In this document: piece after piece, positions 12,401 through 24,700 of the stretch
How the letters are laid out: each line of letters opens with the position of its first letter
Position numbering within the stretch: position 1 is the stretch's first letter
Assembly: GCF_021018895.1 (NCBI RefSeq)
Contig: NC_079373.1
Location: 11,070,501-11,134,500, forward strand
DNA from: Seriola aureovittata
Taxonomy: Eukaryota > Chordata > Actinopteri > Carangiformes > Carangidae
Direction of reading: 5' to 3'
Length of the DNA stretch: 64,000 nucleotides
The notes under the pieces: generated by a model
The model's database searches: none
Told to the model about the DNA's origin: nothing
The model's input: only the letters and a program-made list of their open reading frames with translations
Made by a program: the position numbers and the translations under genes

Positions 12401-15261
12401 AGGAAACCAGATGTCTAGTAAACCCCCTCAATATGTTTAACAGTAAAAGCTGTGATGTAATATGGTTCTAACCCTGATAAAGTTTTACGTTTATCTGCCA
12501 TTCATTGCCTGTCAAATGCAATTACAACCTTCCAAAGTACAGTAGATTCTGAGAAAAAAGATTTACATAAACAAATGGCAGATCAAGAAATGTTGGCATG
12601 ATTTTTACTAAAAAAACAAAACAAAGTCTGGTTTCAGCCTGTGTGTCTGTGTTTTTAAATAGAAAAGCAACAGTCTTAATTGATGGTCTCTCCGAGGTTA
12701 TATTTAGTCTGGACTCAACACAGAGAATGTGCTTACACAGGCCTGAAACAAGCATTCGAACCTTGTAATATATAAACCTTTTCTGTCTCTACGTTATTAC
12801 ACACTAAGTCGGCAAAGTATAACTTAGTGGTTCAAAACTACAATGAATGATATTTATTATAAAAGCTCTTGTCCAGAACTGGAATATAGCACAACCTGTG
12901 ATGCAACTTTTCCCACTGCAGACTTCGCTTTTTATTTTGTTGGACTAAACAAATGTTTTTCATTTAACATAAACTTTAAATGACTAAGCTTTTGATACTG
13001 TAACTCACAGTAACAATCAAAGAAAGGCAATTGTATTTAGAATATGAAACTCAACCTTGCTGTTATCATGTACATACACAGAATGCTTATTGTTACCAAC
13101 ATCTTTTGAGTTATGGCAGGATGTTGAACTTAAAGGAGACTGTCCACTCATTGACAATGAGTACTATATAGTACAGTTTACAGCTGATTTGGACTTCAAG
13201 CTGAAACAAAACTTGTTATGATACTGACATTGTTTTGGACTGCTCTTCTTCATTCCAGAATATATTTCTTTCACACATATGCCTCTCAAACAGTTGTGCA
13301 TATTTTTGCACAGTTGGACACAGTACTGGAGCTCTCTGTATTAGCCACGACTACGCCAAGAGTCTTTTCCCACCTAAGTAACCTCCACAGTTAATGCTTT
13401 GTTCACGAGAGAGCAGCTGATCACAGTGGAAATGCCACAAGGCTGCTTCTGTCTCTCTTTTTTATTACCACAGCAACAGCAGACTCAACCTCATGTATAT
13501 GTTATTTACACAAAGACAGTTATTTTACAACTCAACTTAACTGATAATAAAGGGCAAATCCTGCGGTATCCTAAAACCGGCAACAGATACAGCTGGTTTA
13601 TTGAAATAACAGACATGATCTCCAAGCTACTACTACTCTTTAGTATCTGTATATCTGCACTGAAACCCAGATTTTTTTGGTGAAATGAAATTCAGCAGCG
13701 TCACTTCAAGTATTTTGTGCATAACCACAGTGGGTGGGTTTGTCTGATGTGACAGGAAGCACGCACTCATGTTTAAAGTTGAGGTTTTCAGGTGCACACA
13801 GACACATACACTTGCTTTCACATATCAAGACAGTCCGAGCTACATAATCTATGTTTTCAGAAAGGGTGAGTACTGACACGACAACAAGCAACTGTGAGAC
13901 CTTTAGCTGTCCACATGTTTGAACTTTAGACTCAAATTATCTTTTTTTTTATTCATTTAAACTCTAAATGTGTTTTCTAGAAACATTAGCCATCTGAAGA
14001 TATATACTTAAGATGTACAGTATATGTACAGCCTGAAAATTCATGTTTGCTGGTTCTACATTGAATAAGTGTTACTTGTACGATGGAAATACTGCATATT
14101 CAGTTCTGGTGGGTCATGGAAGCTAGAAAGAGGCTGTTTGCCATCACTAGTCCCCATTGTACAATCTAAAGTATGTACCGTTATATTGAAATAATTGGAG
14201 GATTATTGTGATCTACTGTTGTGAAGCTGTGACTGTGATGTATGGATAACACTGCTTCTATTGTTATCTTAACACACCATAAACACGCAACACCAAGGTA
14301 ACAGTAACTATAGTTCACGATCCTATAGCGATCACTCATACTCTCACACAGCTGGACCACAATAATATGATACTCTCTATGCTGCAGATGAAACACTACT
14401 CTTTTACATCAATTCATACTGATAAGGGTTGCTGGAGAGCATCCAGGGTGATTCATGCTCCATTCAACAACACCATAAATGGCTAAAAACACAACCCTCT
14501 GTCTAAGCGATTGTTTAGAATTCAAATTTAGTCAGGAGGAGAAAAGGACTTCAGGTCTGGTCTGGTGGACAGTGGCTGCCTCTAAGCGACAACAGTGTTT
14601 CCAGTAAGCAGGCCAGCTGTCAGAGGCTGGCTGGCTGTAAGTCACTACTGTTTCCATGAACAGAAAGCAAGACTCTGACCTGGCTGGGGCGTTAAAGGGG
14701 GAATTTGCGATGTGGAATCTTTAGAAAATGTAAATAGTTGAGTTGTGTCACCTAAATTGATTTTAAAATCAATGTTTTTAGTTGAAGGTGATACTAGTTA
14801 TTGTTGGTGACACAGCAAAGGCATGGCCACACATAACACTGACATCTAATTTTCTGTCCTGTTTACTTGAGTTGTCAAGTGAGAAATGTTATGGTAATGG
14901 TATGTTGCTATGGTTGCTAGAAAGTTTCACTTCATGTAAGATAGAATACTCTTAAAGAATAATGATATTTTGTAGGTTTAGTGTAGTATTTGTTAATATT
15001 CCCTCGAAAACTTAAGTACACTAATATTTTTCTCAAGGCCATACAGACTGGGGGATATCAACCTCAGTGAAATCTTAATTGATTACCCAGGAGGCAGATA
15101 TCCCAACACTAATGACGCCCAACATATCAACTTCATAGCAACATGTAAACCGGTGCGCAGGTTGGGCTGGCTCTGGCATTTAGCTACTCACCGTTGAAAG
15201 ATTCTGTGGGGCTCATCTCAATCAGACTGTCCCCTCCAGATTTTCCCGTTATTCGATGCAT
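483..15261 (-). CDS. ano5: Anoctamin-5 (TMEM16E), partial, 3' end beyond left edge
   Basis: TMEM16-family membrane protein. ANO5 acts in muscle and bone membranes, is linked to lipid scrambling and membrane repair, and in humans is mutated in limb-girdle muscular dystrophy and gnathodiaphyseal dysplasia (known). Coding exons in transcript order, minus strand: 15261-15192, 12065-11998, 11450-11313, 6975-6868, 5386-5318, 5063-4779, 4516-4397, 4203-4088, 3979-3845, 3732-3627, 3476-3416, 3084-2933, alternative 2575-2495 or 2111-2037, 1519-1291, 1133-955, 836-739, 613-483. All phases join (713 codons plus one base). ANO5 is chosen over ANO6 from runs such as [52 protein letters not shown] and [11 protein letters not shown]. 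The dimerisation domain and TM1 to about TM6 are present. About 200 C-terminal residues of the roughly 913-residue family length lie outside the window. The first ATG (MHRITGK) opens the most upstream coding exon; the N-terminal 90 residues are poorly conserved, so the first three exons are less certain. Confidence 0.93.
2037..2111 (-). CDS. ano5: ANO5 exon, canonical member of the tandem pair (25 codons)
   Basis: Acceptor ttatgatgtag, donor GTGAGC, phase 0 at both ends. It encodes [11 protein letters not shown] ... LSGATVLFW, close to human ANO5 EMEPYMP ... LSGATVTLW as I recall it, so this is the ancestral form. It lies 383 bp downstream, in transcript order, of the homologous exon 2575-2495. 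Confidence 0.88.
2495..2575 (-). CDS. ano5: ANO5 alternative exon, upstream copy (27 codons)
   Basis: Open, phase 0 at both ends, flanked by a pyrimidine-rich acceptor (cccgtctttag) and a GTAAGG donor. It encodes a peptide beginning [12 protein letters not shown] and ending [10 protein letters not shown]. The ending resembles the next exon (LSGATVLFW), and both precede the same downstream exon starting [10 protein letters not shown] at the start of a transmembrane helix. It matches the ANO5 family less well than the 2111-2037 exon. It is best read as a duplicated, alternatively used exon. Inclusion of both would keep frame but repeat the helix entry. Confidence 0.7.
3355..3367 (+). promoter_or_regulatory. 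CTCF-like motif in an ANO5 intron
   Basis: CCACTAGGTGGTG fits the CTCF core CCASYAGRKGGCR at 12 of 13 positions. It lies in the intron between exons 3476-3416 and 3084-2933. Binding is not shown by sequence alone. Confidence 0.35.
5743..5842 (+). repeat. Direct repeat, copy 1, in an ANO5 intron
   Basis: About 100 bp, including the shared run AGTGGTAAAAACACAACTAA and then TATAAACCAG, recurs about 980 bp downstream at 6719-6818 with substitutions. Both copies lie in the intron between exons 6975-6868 and 5386-5318. Confidence 0.8.
6719..6818 (+). repeat. Direct repeat, copy 2, in an ANO5 intron
   Basis: Diverged copy of 5743-5842 in the same orientation. It may be a local segmental duplication or two insertions of one element. 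I do not recognise a named family. Confidence 0.8.
9538..10062 (+). pseudogene. Tc1/mariner-like transposase relic
   Basis: Degenerate, internally deleted Tc1-like transposase on the plus strand. Near 9548-9640 a helix-turn-helix region reads [15 protein letters not shown] followed by a stop, then SIGTVTKV. After a jump, 9850-9905 reads [17 protein letters not shown], the family motif that carries the second catalytic aspartate and the LWxxL segment. 9958-10025 reads [19 protein letters not shown], the usual C-terminal end. Stops and a missing middle show it is dead. It inserted into an ANO5 intron opposite to the gene. Confidence 0.85.
10431..10464. repeat. (CA)n microsatellite
   Basis: Dinucleotide CA run with one AT interruption, in the large ANO5 intron. 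Confidence 0.95.
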
Positions 15262-15839
15262 GTTGAGTGTCTCGTGTGGCCAAATCGTGCCTGCTGGTCC
15301 TCATCTACACCATGAAATCCGGAACCAGGCGATTTCTGTCCCGCCTGAACTAAAAGCCGCTCAGCTTCACAGTCGTCCTCTTCAGAGACTCCTGAGTTAG
15401 CTTGCCAGGCTGCCGTCCTTCCTGCAGCCACCGACCACTGACTGCTGCATCATTCACTTCAGTACCAGAGGGAGGTTCATGAGGGGAGTGGCTCCACACC
15501 GCAGACCAATAGTTTACCCTGGAGTTGAACAGTTACCGTACCCAAATGTCTACATTTCATGTCAGCAATAACGAACAGAAATAGACAGTCCAAATATGTG
15601 ACATTAGCTAATTATATGCGAGGAGCATTGTGTTGGCTAACGTCAGCTATCAGACAAGTTGAAGGCGAACTTTCCTCTATGGAGTTCATTAAATTAAGAC
15701 ATCCGGGAATGTATGTTTGTACTTTGGTATTCTACTTACCAAGAGAGAAAATAAGAGCTAACACTGCTAAATTGGGTCTAAAAAGTTGAATGTTTTTAAG
15801 TACTAGTCAGTTAAACACAGAGGTTCATTTTTAACGGAG

Positions 15840-16200
15840 TGTTCATGAAGAATGTTGTTGCCATGGTGACATGGGTTTATAATCGCCATATAAGATGTAA
15901 AGTTGCTTGGTTTATAAATAATTTTACTATTGGTTTATAAATCAATCATAAGACATTAGTAAGAGCAGCTTTTGGGTTCCCAGGTTGTCGAAAATCCTCC
16001 TCCAGCGTGACACTTTGATGGCGCATATATTCATTAAGGAGACCCCTGGAGGTCTTCAGGTCAACAGTTAAGTCATTAAGAAAAGGTAATGGGTTTCTCA
16101 GTTTGTAATAAGCCAACAAAAGTAAGTCAGTCACCTATAAATGGTAATAGATCAATGAAAGGTTCTACAATAGTGTGTGTAATATGCTGTTTATAAATTG
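15840..16200. repeat. Probable dispersed repeat relic
   Basis: Phrases such as GGGTTCCCAGGTTGTCGAAAA and CATTAAGGAGACCCCTGGAG resemble an interspersed element common in ray-finned fish. A related segment is at 31546-31800 (GGGTCTCCAGGTTGTGAAAAA). Boundaries are estimates. Confidence 0.4.
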
Positions 16201-18131
16201 ATTTTGGTCCAGATGTCCTGCAGCTCTTTCCCCAATGTTCAGTGGTCAAACAGTCCACTGGAGAAGTCTCCCTAATGAGTTAAACAGCTACCTAAAAAAC
16301 AAAACTGTCATGTTTGAGGGTAATTTTTCCACAACCTGGCAATTTAAATGATGTTCTTATTAATGGCTTATATCAGATCTATAAAACATAAGCACATGTT
16401 ATAATTTATGCCTTACAAGAAGGTGGTACCAGTAGTTGAAAAACTGTGAAGTCAAACCAGATGAGTGGACTATAACACTGAAACTGTAAGATATCAACCT
16501 ATAGTGCACGTAGCCATACCATGTGATAAGATCAGTGATCAGAGCCATTGGATGTATATAGAAATGAGACATTACACATGAAACATTAAACACAGACAGG
16601 AGGATTTAGGTTTCTTGGGTCACTATGTTCCCTTACTCATTTGTTTAGGTAGGCTATTTGTTTGGTAAATATCTAGAGTGGGAGCTTCCAGGAACTCCTT
16701 CACAACCATTAGCCTATTACCTCATGCCTTTCCAAAACTGTTTCATATCAAGGATCTCACAAGAAACTTATCCTTTCTCCCATCTGACATATGTTCAAGA
16801 GATTTAAGAGAAACATCATTTCCCATTATAATTGGAGAATGAACCCTCAGTGATCATTTTATGCTCTTAGGTTATAAAAAGTCTTTTGTAAATAAACAAT
16901 TCATGTTCAAATCTTTGCTGAAAAGCTCTTTCAAGGCCACAGGCTGTGGACTTTAATGTATCTTTCATCAGTCGCTGGGATGTTTAGTTCAAACAACTTC
17001 ATGTTTGTCTTTTTCTTCCCACTCGTTCACACGTCAGTGTGTCTGTTCTATCAGCAGCTTTCCCCTGCTCCTCCCTGCCATCTCTCTACTCTGTACTTCC
17101 ACTCCGGTCAAATTTAGTAGCAGTGGCCCCCTCTGTCACCCTTCAAGTGGTTTATACAGTCCTGTACTTGTGTAATTATGTTATCCTCCTCTGTGGGGTG
17201 TGGCTGAGTACAGAAATATAGCCACTTATTTTTGCGACCACTTTTTCTTCAACATCATTTCGTCTCTCTTCCTTGACATGTGGGTCTTCCTGGGTGTGCA
17301 CTCCTTCCCAAGGTTTCCAAGACTAACGGTAAAAATCAGGTTTAATAACAGGGCACGGTGGGCCACCCCTTTGTTAGTTAGTTAGTTTTTCTTTCTTTTC
17401 TGTCAGAGAGAAAGGATGAGAAACAGACATAGGTTTGCTGGACTGTGTAATGGGATTCATGAGTGAGATATTCTTTAAAAAATCAAATAAATTCACAAAA
17501 GTAGGTAGTAGATAGTAGTTCTTTATAGAGAGGCCTCCTACTGCAAGTGTCAATATAAATTAAAATGGATAAAAACTAAAGCATTATAGTATAAAACTAT
17601 GGACAATATACAACCACTTCAAACAGAAAGATACCAGTGTAAAAAATGACCTCAGAAGTAAAAGTCCTGCCTTTAAGATTTTACTTTTTAAGTAAAAAAA
17701 GAATACGTGAAATATCCTAACAGTATTAAAAGTGCAAGTAGACATAACCCTTTCAGAGAGTAATGCTTTATATGAAAAAAGGGGAATTGACAGTTGAAAG
17801 TGAAACTCCTGAAGCACCGTCTTAGAAAGATGACACTGTTAACTTCATAGAGGAATGAGATTGTTTTCATATTCAATAAGTTGAGCTCCCACCTCCGAAC
17901 ATATAATAAGGTGAGTTTATTTTGAACATGTGTAAATACAGTATTAATTTAGCTTGTGGCAGCTTATTTGCAGCTAAACTGATGGTATAGCTCTTATTTG
18001 AATAATTCTGCTGTGAATAGTAATGCAGCAGCTCAGCCTTTCCATTAGGGGCCTCGAGATACTTTCAATGTGTAATTGAATGCCTCAAAGTTTGTTTTGA
18101 TTTTTAACAAATGTCACAGCCAGTGCTGACT

Positions 18132-18132
<1 letters not shown>

Positions 18133-18205
<73 letters not shown>
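18133..18205. repeat. (GT)n microsatellite
   Basis: Uninterrupted GT dinucleotide run of about 36 copies, 550-620 bp upstream of the ANO9 start codon. Confidence 0.97.
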
Positions 18206-18207
<2 letters not shown>

Positions 18208-18750
18208 AGCAGGATTATTCAGTCACAGCTGAATGCAATGCTTAACAGGCAGATGAAGTCAGTGTGTCTGCCTCCATCTAGCGGTGGATAAATGGCGTCT
18301 TGCATCAGCGAAGAGGAGGCAGCAGCAAAAATATGCCATTCCTTTGCACCTGACAAGCCATCTCGTGGTTGTTGTCTGTTTTTGAATGCAGCTGCTGAAG
18401 CACACAGGACACTCTGTTTATTTGTCAGTTTGTTGACCGCATCGCTGAAAGACACTGACCGGAGGAGGAAAAAAAGAGGTGGAGGCTGGACAGCTGTGAC
18501 ACCAGCAACAGGTAGAGTCGCTTTTACATTCCTGAGCCAGTGAAACGACAACACGCTTGTTCCTAGAGGAAGTACGGAACTTACCCAGCGCCTGTTCAGA
18601 AGCCCTCATGTCATTTTATAGTTTGGCTTATCGATGAGCTGGCCGAGCGGCTTTGGGATCAGTAAAGGGTGACTGAAGCTTTTTTCCTTTTTTATTTATT
18701 TATTTATTATTTCTATCAGAGAAGTCGCATCTGCACATCAAATACACATC

Positions 18751-21700
18751 ATGCCGGTCCACAGGAGGCAGGTAGGTGATCTTATTCATAAAATACAGGG
18801 ATTATATCGATACATAATGGAGCTGTTGCTCGTGTTGTTATGCTGCCATAGGCCTGCTATGTCTTTAACATGACTGCCAATCCTTGTCTGAATAGCATAA
18901 CAACAGAGACTAATCCCAGTGCTGCCCAAGATCCACCCATACACATATCTGGAGTACATGTGAATGTTTACATCTGAATTAGGATTAGATGGGATGTATT
19001 GGGCCTCCTTAACTGTGATATTGTTCAAATTCAAAATCTGCCACACCTTGCCACTGTTTTTGGCCTACATGCAACAATGTGTAGACTATTCTGTAAGCGA
19101 ATAGCATGGGTAGGCATGACTGGGAACACACATCAACATGCCATGCTGTTCAGTCAGGTTAGATGAGCCCTCTCCACTGACAGTGGGTGAGTCAGGATCA
19201 CTACAGGTTTTTGTTAGTTCAGTGGCATTCATTGACACACCCCCACGTTATAGTTGGACAGGATTCTTTTGTAGATTATCACCTTTCTGCATTTTTTCAC
19301 AAGCTCGGTATTGCATATCAATTTCTGACCTAAGCTTCCCAATCAAACAATTTAAAACTATAATATTTATTCATGATGTGTACCTTTTCTACAATAGTGT
19401 GGATGACTTCTCCTTGTATTATTCTTACTCTTATTTATTTTGTTGTATAGCCCAGTATTGAACTACTGGAATTAATGGGAGTGGTAAGAGAGAATGGCAA
19501 TGAACAGACATCACTTCCTCCTGTGGTAAGACAGTTTAATGTGTCTACCGTGACACTATTCTATCTAGTTCTGGCAGATTTAATTTATCAATGAAGATTC
19601 ATCCATAAAATGTCTGAAAGTCAGACTTTGGCATCTCATTTTTGTCACACAGCACACTCCACTGTCGTATGACTATGTCCTGGTTGCCAAAACAAGTGAA
19701 AACCAGGAGAGAGTGGCTTTCAGGAAGCAAACAGAATACATTGAAGAATTGAAAAAGAAGAACATGAGAGTCACAGTAAGTCTTTGATAATAAGCAAAAA
19801 TGTACCTTTACTGTAGCAAAGGTCACACGATTTATTCATTCATCTTTTTCCGATCCTGTTAGAAAATTATAGATGATGATCTCATCTTCTATGGGATTCA
19901 AGCGCCTAAAGAAATTTTTGAGAAGTACAGGTATCTGCTCAAAGTGTCTGATGCTTGTAACTGGAGCTCGGATCAGAGCAGTATGCCTCTCAGCACCAGG
20001 TAAACCATGTTGTCATGTTAATGTGTCTCATATGATCTTATCATTACAAACGTGCTTGTTCTTGTGCAAATTGTCTCCTCTATGTGATATGGTTTTAGCA
20101 TCTTTTGTACATCTGTTTGTATAAACTTTATAGTCTTAATGATCTCTTAGCCATGCTTTTTACTGCATGGCTAAGTTTTTACTGTCCCTTGCTGCAAGTT
20201 CAATTTTTAAGCATGCGATACTTGTCCTATTTTCAGAATAAGGATTGTTCACTTTATCTTGAATCACACCCCTATCCATTCAGGAGGTGAGAAAGACTCA
20301 TTGAAAAATTCCTTCTCTTTTATTCGGACTCCCAAACTTTTCCAGTATTCCTCTAACCTTACCTGTAAATCTTCTCAGAGGGTCTGCGCTGTCTCATGAA
20401 GATGAAGGTTTTTGAAGCAAAGTTCTGCTTACATGAGGTAAAATTCCTAAAACATATTATTATACTGTTCTCTTTACAGACTCTTCCTTGTACAGCATCA
20501 GTGTATTATCTTAAACCTTTACAGGTGTGATATTATCAGTCACTATATCTGGCCTGATGATTGTATAATTACCAAGGCTTGGACAGGAACTGTGAATTAA
20601 ACAGATAGCCTTAGAGAGTGTATGAATACAGACTGATAAGAGCAGGCAAAATTATATAGTCCGTCAATGAGACTTGGTTCAAAGTTTCCTTAAGATGAGC
20701 TGTGAATGGTTCAATTAAACCAGCAGTATCTGCCATTGTTTTCTCCATGGAGATCCACACATTCTTATGCTGAAGATAGTGACACTATTATGTTGCTGAT
20801 ACATTTCTGCTTTTCATTTGATACTTAAGTGTTTTAAGCGCTTCTAAAACTATGAAGTGAAACTTGGCAGTGGCCTTACAGAACAATACATTGCTGCCAA
20901 AAAATATTTGTTCACCTAGATCTTATGCAAGTCATATTAATACAGTGAGTCATCCGATGCTTGGAGTAAGTGTGTATCTGAGAATACTGTACATTGCTAC
21001 TGTACATACTATGTACACATGTTGGCATTTTACATGTGTGTTCTTCCGTTTACTTTATAACGTTATGGGTGAAGTCATTTCCAGGAAATTGAAATCTAAA
21101 GGATTACTCCAAATATGAGGCAGCAATCATTTTGGATATTTTTTTACAGTACATATGAGCTAGTAAACTCTGTTAGATATTTCCAGTAGATTATATTTTT
21201 TACATTGTAAGCGTCTGTTTTTGGTATCACTGTATGCTGTGTTAACCTATTTGTACAAAGCTCTTCATGTTGGTGTTTTCCTGTTTTTCTTGTGCTCCTG
21301 CTCTCAGAAAAGGAAACAGAGAGAGCTGAAGGAGAGCTGGGCACGATGGACAGCCTGTCTCCAAGGGCAACCCATAACTGCTGTCAGGTTTGGACAACAG
21401 CCTATTCATTATTCTGCGTTGGATACAGTTGCAGATATTGCAGCTTTATTGTTTTGCATGTCATCTTACTGTGAAGTAGGTTCAAGGATTAACAAGGCAA
21501 CAGCAAACATGTCACCCCCCACACATCATGCAATCATTGTTTGGACTCATCATTTAAAATGACGTACACTACTTAATGCTGGTACTGATCAGAGCTGTCT
21601 TTGTCCTTTAGATTCAATTGAATAATGAGCAAACAACAGGACACAATTCAAACAGGCATCATTCAAGTCAGCATGTAAGCAGAGAGATAGAGTCACATTA

Positions 21701-24700
21701 AAGCCTATTAACACACCTCAGTGACAAGAGACATAATCACTGCAAGCTGTCAAAATCAGTCCAGCCCTTAACAGCATTATTATTTTAAATATGAAATAAA
21801 ATTTATGACATTTATGCTGTAAAATTCAAAATTTGGAAACTTTATGTATGAACATACAGTGTTTATGATGCCTCCGCGCCGGCGACAGCCAGGGCCGGAG
21901 GAATTATGTTTTCGGGTTGGGCGTCAATCTGTCTGTTCATCCCTCCATCTGTCCATCCATCCGCACGTCCCATTCTCGTGAATGCGATATCTCAGTAACG
22001 TCTTGAGGGAACTTCTTCAAATTTGGCACAAACATCCTTGGACTCAAGGATGAAGCAATCAGATTTTGGTGGGCAAAGGTCACAAATTCATTACAATTTA
22101 ACTGAAATGTCTATTAGGATAAAATGAAGCGAAAACATTTTATATCCAAAGGGTCAAAGGTCAACTTCACTCTGACATCATAATGTTCTGCAAAAGCACT
22201 TCTGGCCATTATTCAGTGATGTAACTCAGGACTGGGAGATTGTGATCATATTTCCTTCAACTGAGCTGGTTAGCAGAGGCAAACAACTGTGAGGTGGTAA
22301 TTCTAGATGAAACATTATACTATGACGGTGTATATCACATACTGTTCCTAGATGTTTCATTCTAAGCATGACATGTACTGAGCATCATGGATGTCAGACA
22401 CTAAAATACATCTATACACTATAAGCATATACAGTACTTATTATATAATGTTATATACAGTATATTTGTTTTTATCTTCATATACATTGATTATAAAGTG
22501 TGTGTGTGTATGTGTGTGTGTGTGCGTGTGTGTATGTGCGTGTGTGTGTGTGTGTGTGTGTGTATGCTCATGTCAGGAACTACTTTGGGGAGAAGGTGGC
22601 CTTATACTACCTGTGGTTGGGCTGGTACACATATCTGCTGATCCCTCCTGCTATCATTGGGATCATTGTCTTCCTCTATGGCCTTGCCTTCTTTAACACT
22701 TCACCCCTCATGTAAGTTTTTCCACAACTCTGCAGTGCCTTTGTTATTACTTTGTTTTTTACAGATCATTTTAGTTTAGTGAGATTATTTAGTTATTACA
22801 GATTTACACTGTAATAACCAAAGTGTTTGCTGTGTTGTAGAAAGGAGGTTTGTGAGGCTGACATAGTCATGTGTCCACTTTGTGATAAATGCAAAGTTTG
22901 GCAGCTCTCCGACACCTGCACATACGCCAAGGTACATCAGTGCATTTACTATTAGACAGCTGAATGGTGTACTTGTCTGTTGGTGCTCACTGCAGGTAAT
23001 GTCTTCCTACAGGTGAGCCTGCTGTTTGATAATAATGGCACAGTGCTCTTTGCGATGTTCATGGCCGTGTGGGGTGAGTATTTCTTTTTTTTTTTTTGTC
23101 TATATTATATGCTTACTCTTGTGTTGAAATATGACGGATTTTCAATATTCAGGTCCTTGCTTAAGACAGATTGTTATTGATCACAGCCATTAAAAACCCA
23201 TGCAACGGGCACATTTAATAAAAATAACAATGTAATCAGGATGCAGAACTCTTCTCCAATACTGTTGTTTATTCGCCTGAATGTTTTTTGCTATACAGGA
23301 CAACTTGTACAGACAAGTCTTTTATCTGCCTCAAATATATTTCATCTAACTGCCAGGGTGTTTTTATGTTCACTGAGACACGTACTGCCAAGGAGATGCC
23401 ACATCACAGAGAGAACCTACTCGTCCTGGCTACTCACATCTTAATCAGCACAGGCCATCTGGCGATGGGGGTGGTCTAGCAGTCATCTATAAGAACACAT
23501 ATCAGTGATCAGTCACTTTGTTATTCAGCTTTTACTCTCTGTGTTTGGCGGATTTTTAAATGTTTACAGTCTGTTTCCAAACCTATTCCTGTGTCACGTG
23601 CATAACTCTTGTAGAAAAAAAAAAAAAGGATTTCATTTGCAATGATGATTTACTCGAGCAAAGTTTATTAGAACAGCTGTGGAGGAGGAGCACGGTACAG
23701 TTAACTACAACGACCACTGCAGTCTTTAAAGAAAAGAGTGATTCCATGAGTATATGAGAGGAAGTGTGTGAGGGAGGGGTGAGATAAAGAAAGAGAAAGA
23801 ATGCCTCAAGGACATAAAAGTGGAACATTGATATTACAGGACAGACAGTGCACAGTTGAATGGAAGTCCCCTGAAAAACCCATATGTGTTGAAAAACAAA
23901 ACTAATAGCCTGTGAATTTGCATTAAACATCTGAGAAAAAGGTTTAAATCTCACATGATGCATATATCCATCAAAGAAGTAGTTTACAGTCAGACCACAG
24001 ATGTAGGAATCAGCGCCTGAGTTTTCTGCTGACAGTCAAATTTCTATTTTTAACTAAAGCTTATGTGCACAAACCCTAACCCAAACCATAACCAAATGTC
24101 CCAAAACATAACCCTCCTCTTTACTGTAACTTAAAGCTATAGTTTTTAATTTTGTCTGGTCCTGTGTTTTACTTAAGATGTGATATTTTCATACATTCAG
24201 TAACAGAGTAATGCAAAAGTGCCACCCAAAATACAAATTGGTGTTTCTGTTATTTAGCTTACACTCACTGATATAAATGGGATGTACAAAATAACAGAAA
24301 CACCTGTCAGAGTGATGTAAAACAATTCAACACCATCTCGAACTATGTCCTTTAAGATGACCATGAAGTTGACCTTAAAGATGAAGGTAGGGTATGTTGC
24401 AGGGCTGCTGTATCAGGCTGTATTAGTTTTAGCAAGGCGTACCTAATGATCATTAACTGAGTGTAAGTCCCTGTTTTTCACAGCAACACTGTTTTTGGAG
24501 TTTTGGAAGAGACATCGGGCTTCCTATGTGTGTGAATGGAAAGTGTCTGATTGGTGTGAGGAGGAGGTATGATCAGTTTTATACATTATATCCCATGTCA
24601 GTAAAACCAGTTCAGCCCTCACAGTGGAATTCATGGCTGTGTGGTTTTTTTTTCTCTTGCATTCAACTGTAGGAGGAACTGATCCTGGAAATTGTGAACA

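Larger units (their letters stand above)
15262..18750. other. Divergent intergenic region between ANO5 and ANO9
   Basis: The 3.5 kb separating two head-to-head anoctamin genes should hold both promoters. An inverted CCAAT box (ATTGG on the minus strand) lies near 15.5 kb, upstream of ANO5. The region also has a probable repeat relic (15.84-16.2 kb) and a long GT run (18.13 kb). I see no convincing protein-coding gene. Open frames around 18.2-18.6 kb on both strands have no family resemblance and may overlap ANO9 5' UTR. Confidence 0.6.

Noticed and set aside
483..15261. Naming the left anoctamin ANO6
   Set aside because: ANO6 shares the general fold, but the N-terminal domain ([34 protein letters not shown]) clearly follows ANO5.
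18268..18292. CTCF-like CCATCTAGCGGTGG upstream of ANO9
   Set aside because: Only about 11 of 13 core positions fit; weaker than the three sites listed.
18219..18554. Overlapping ORFs of 83 and 111 codons upstream of ANO9
   Set aside because: No recognisable domain, no splice or homology support; probably 5' UTR or promoter DNA.
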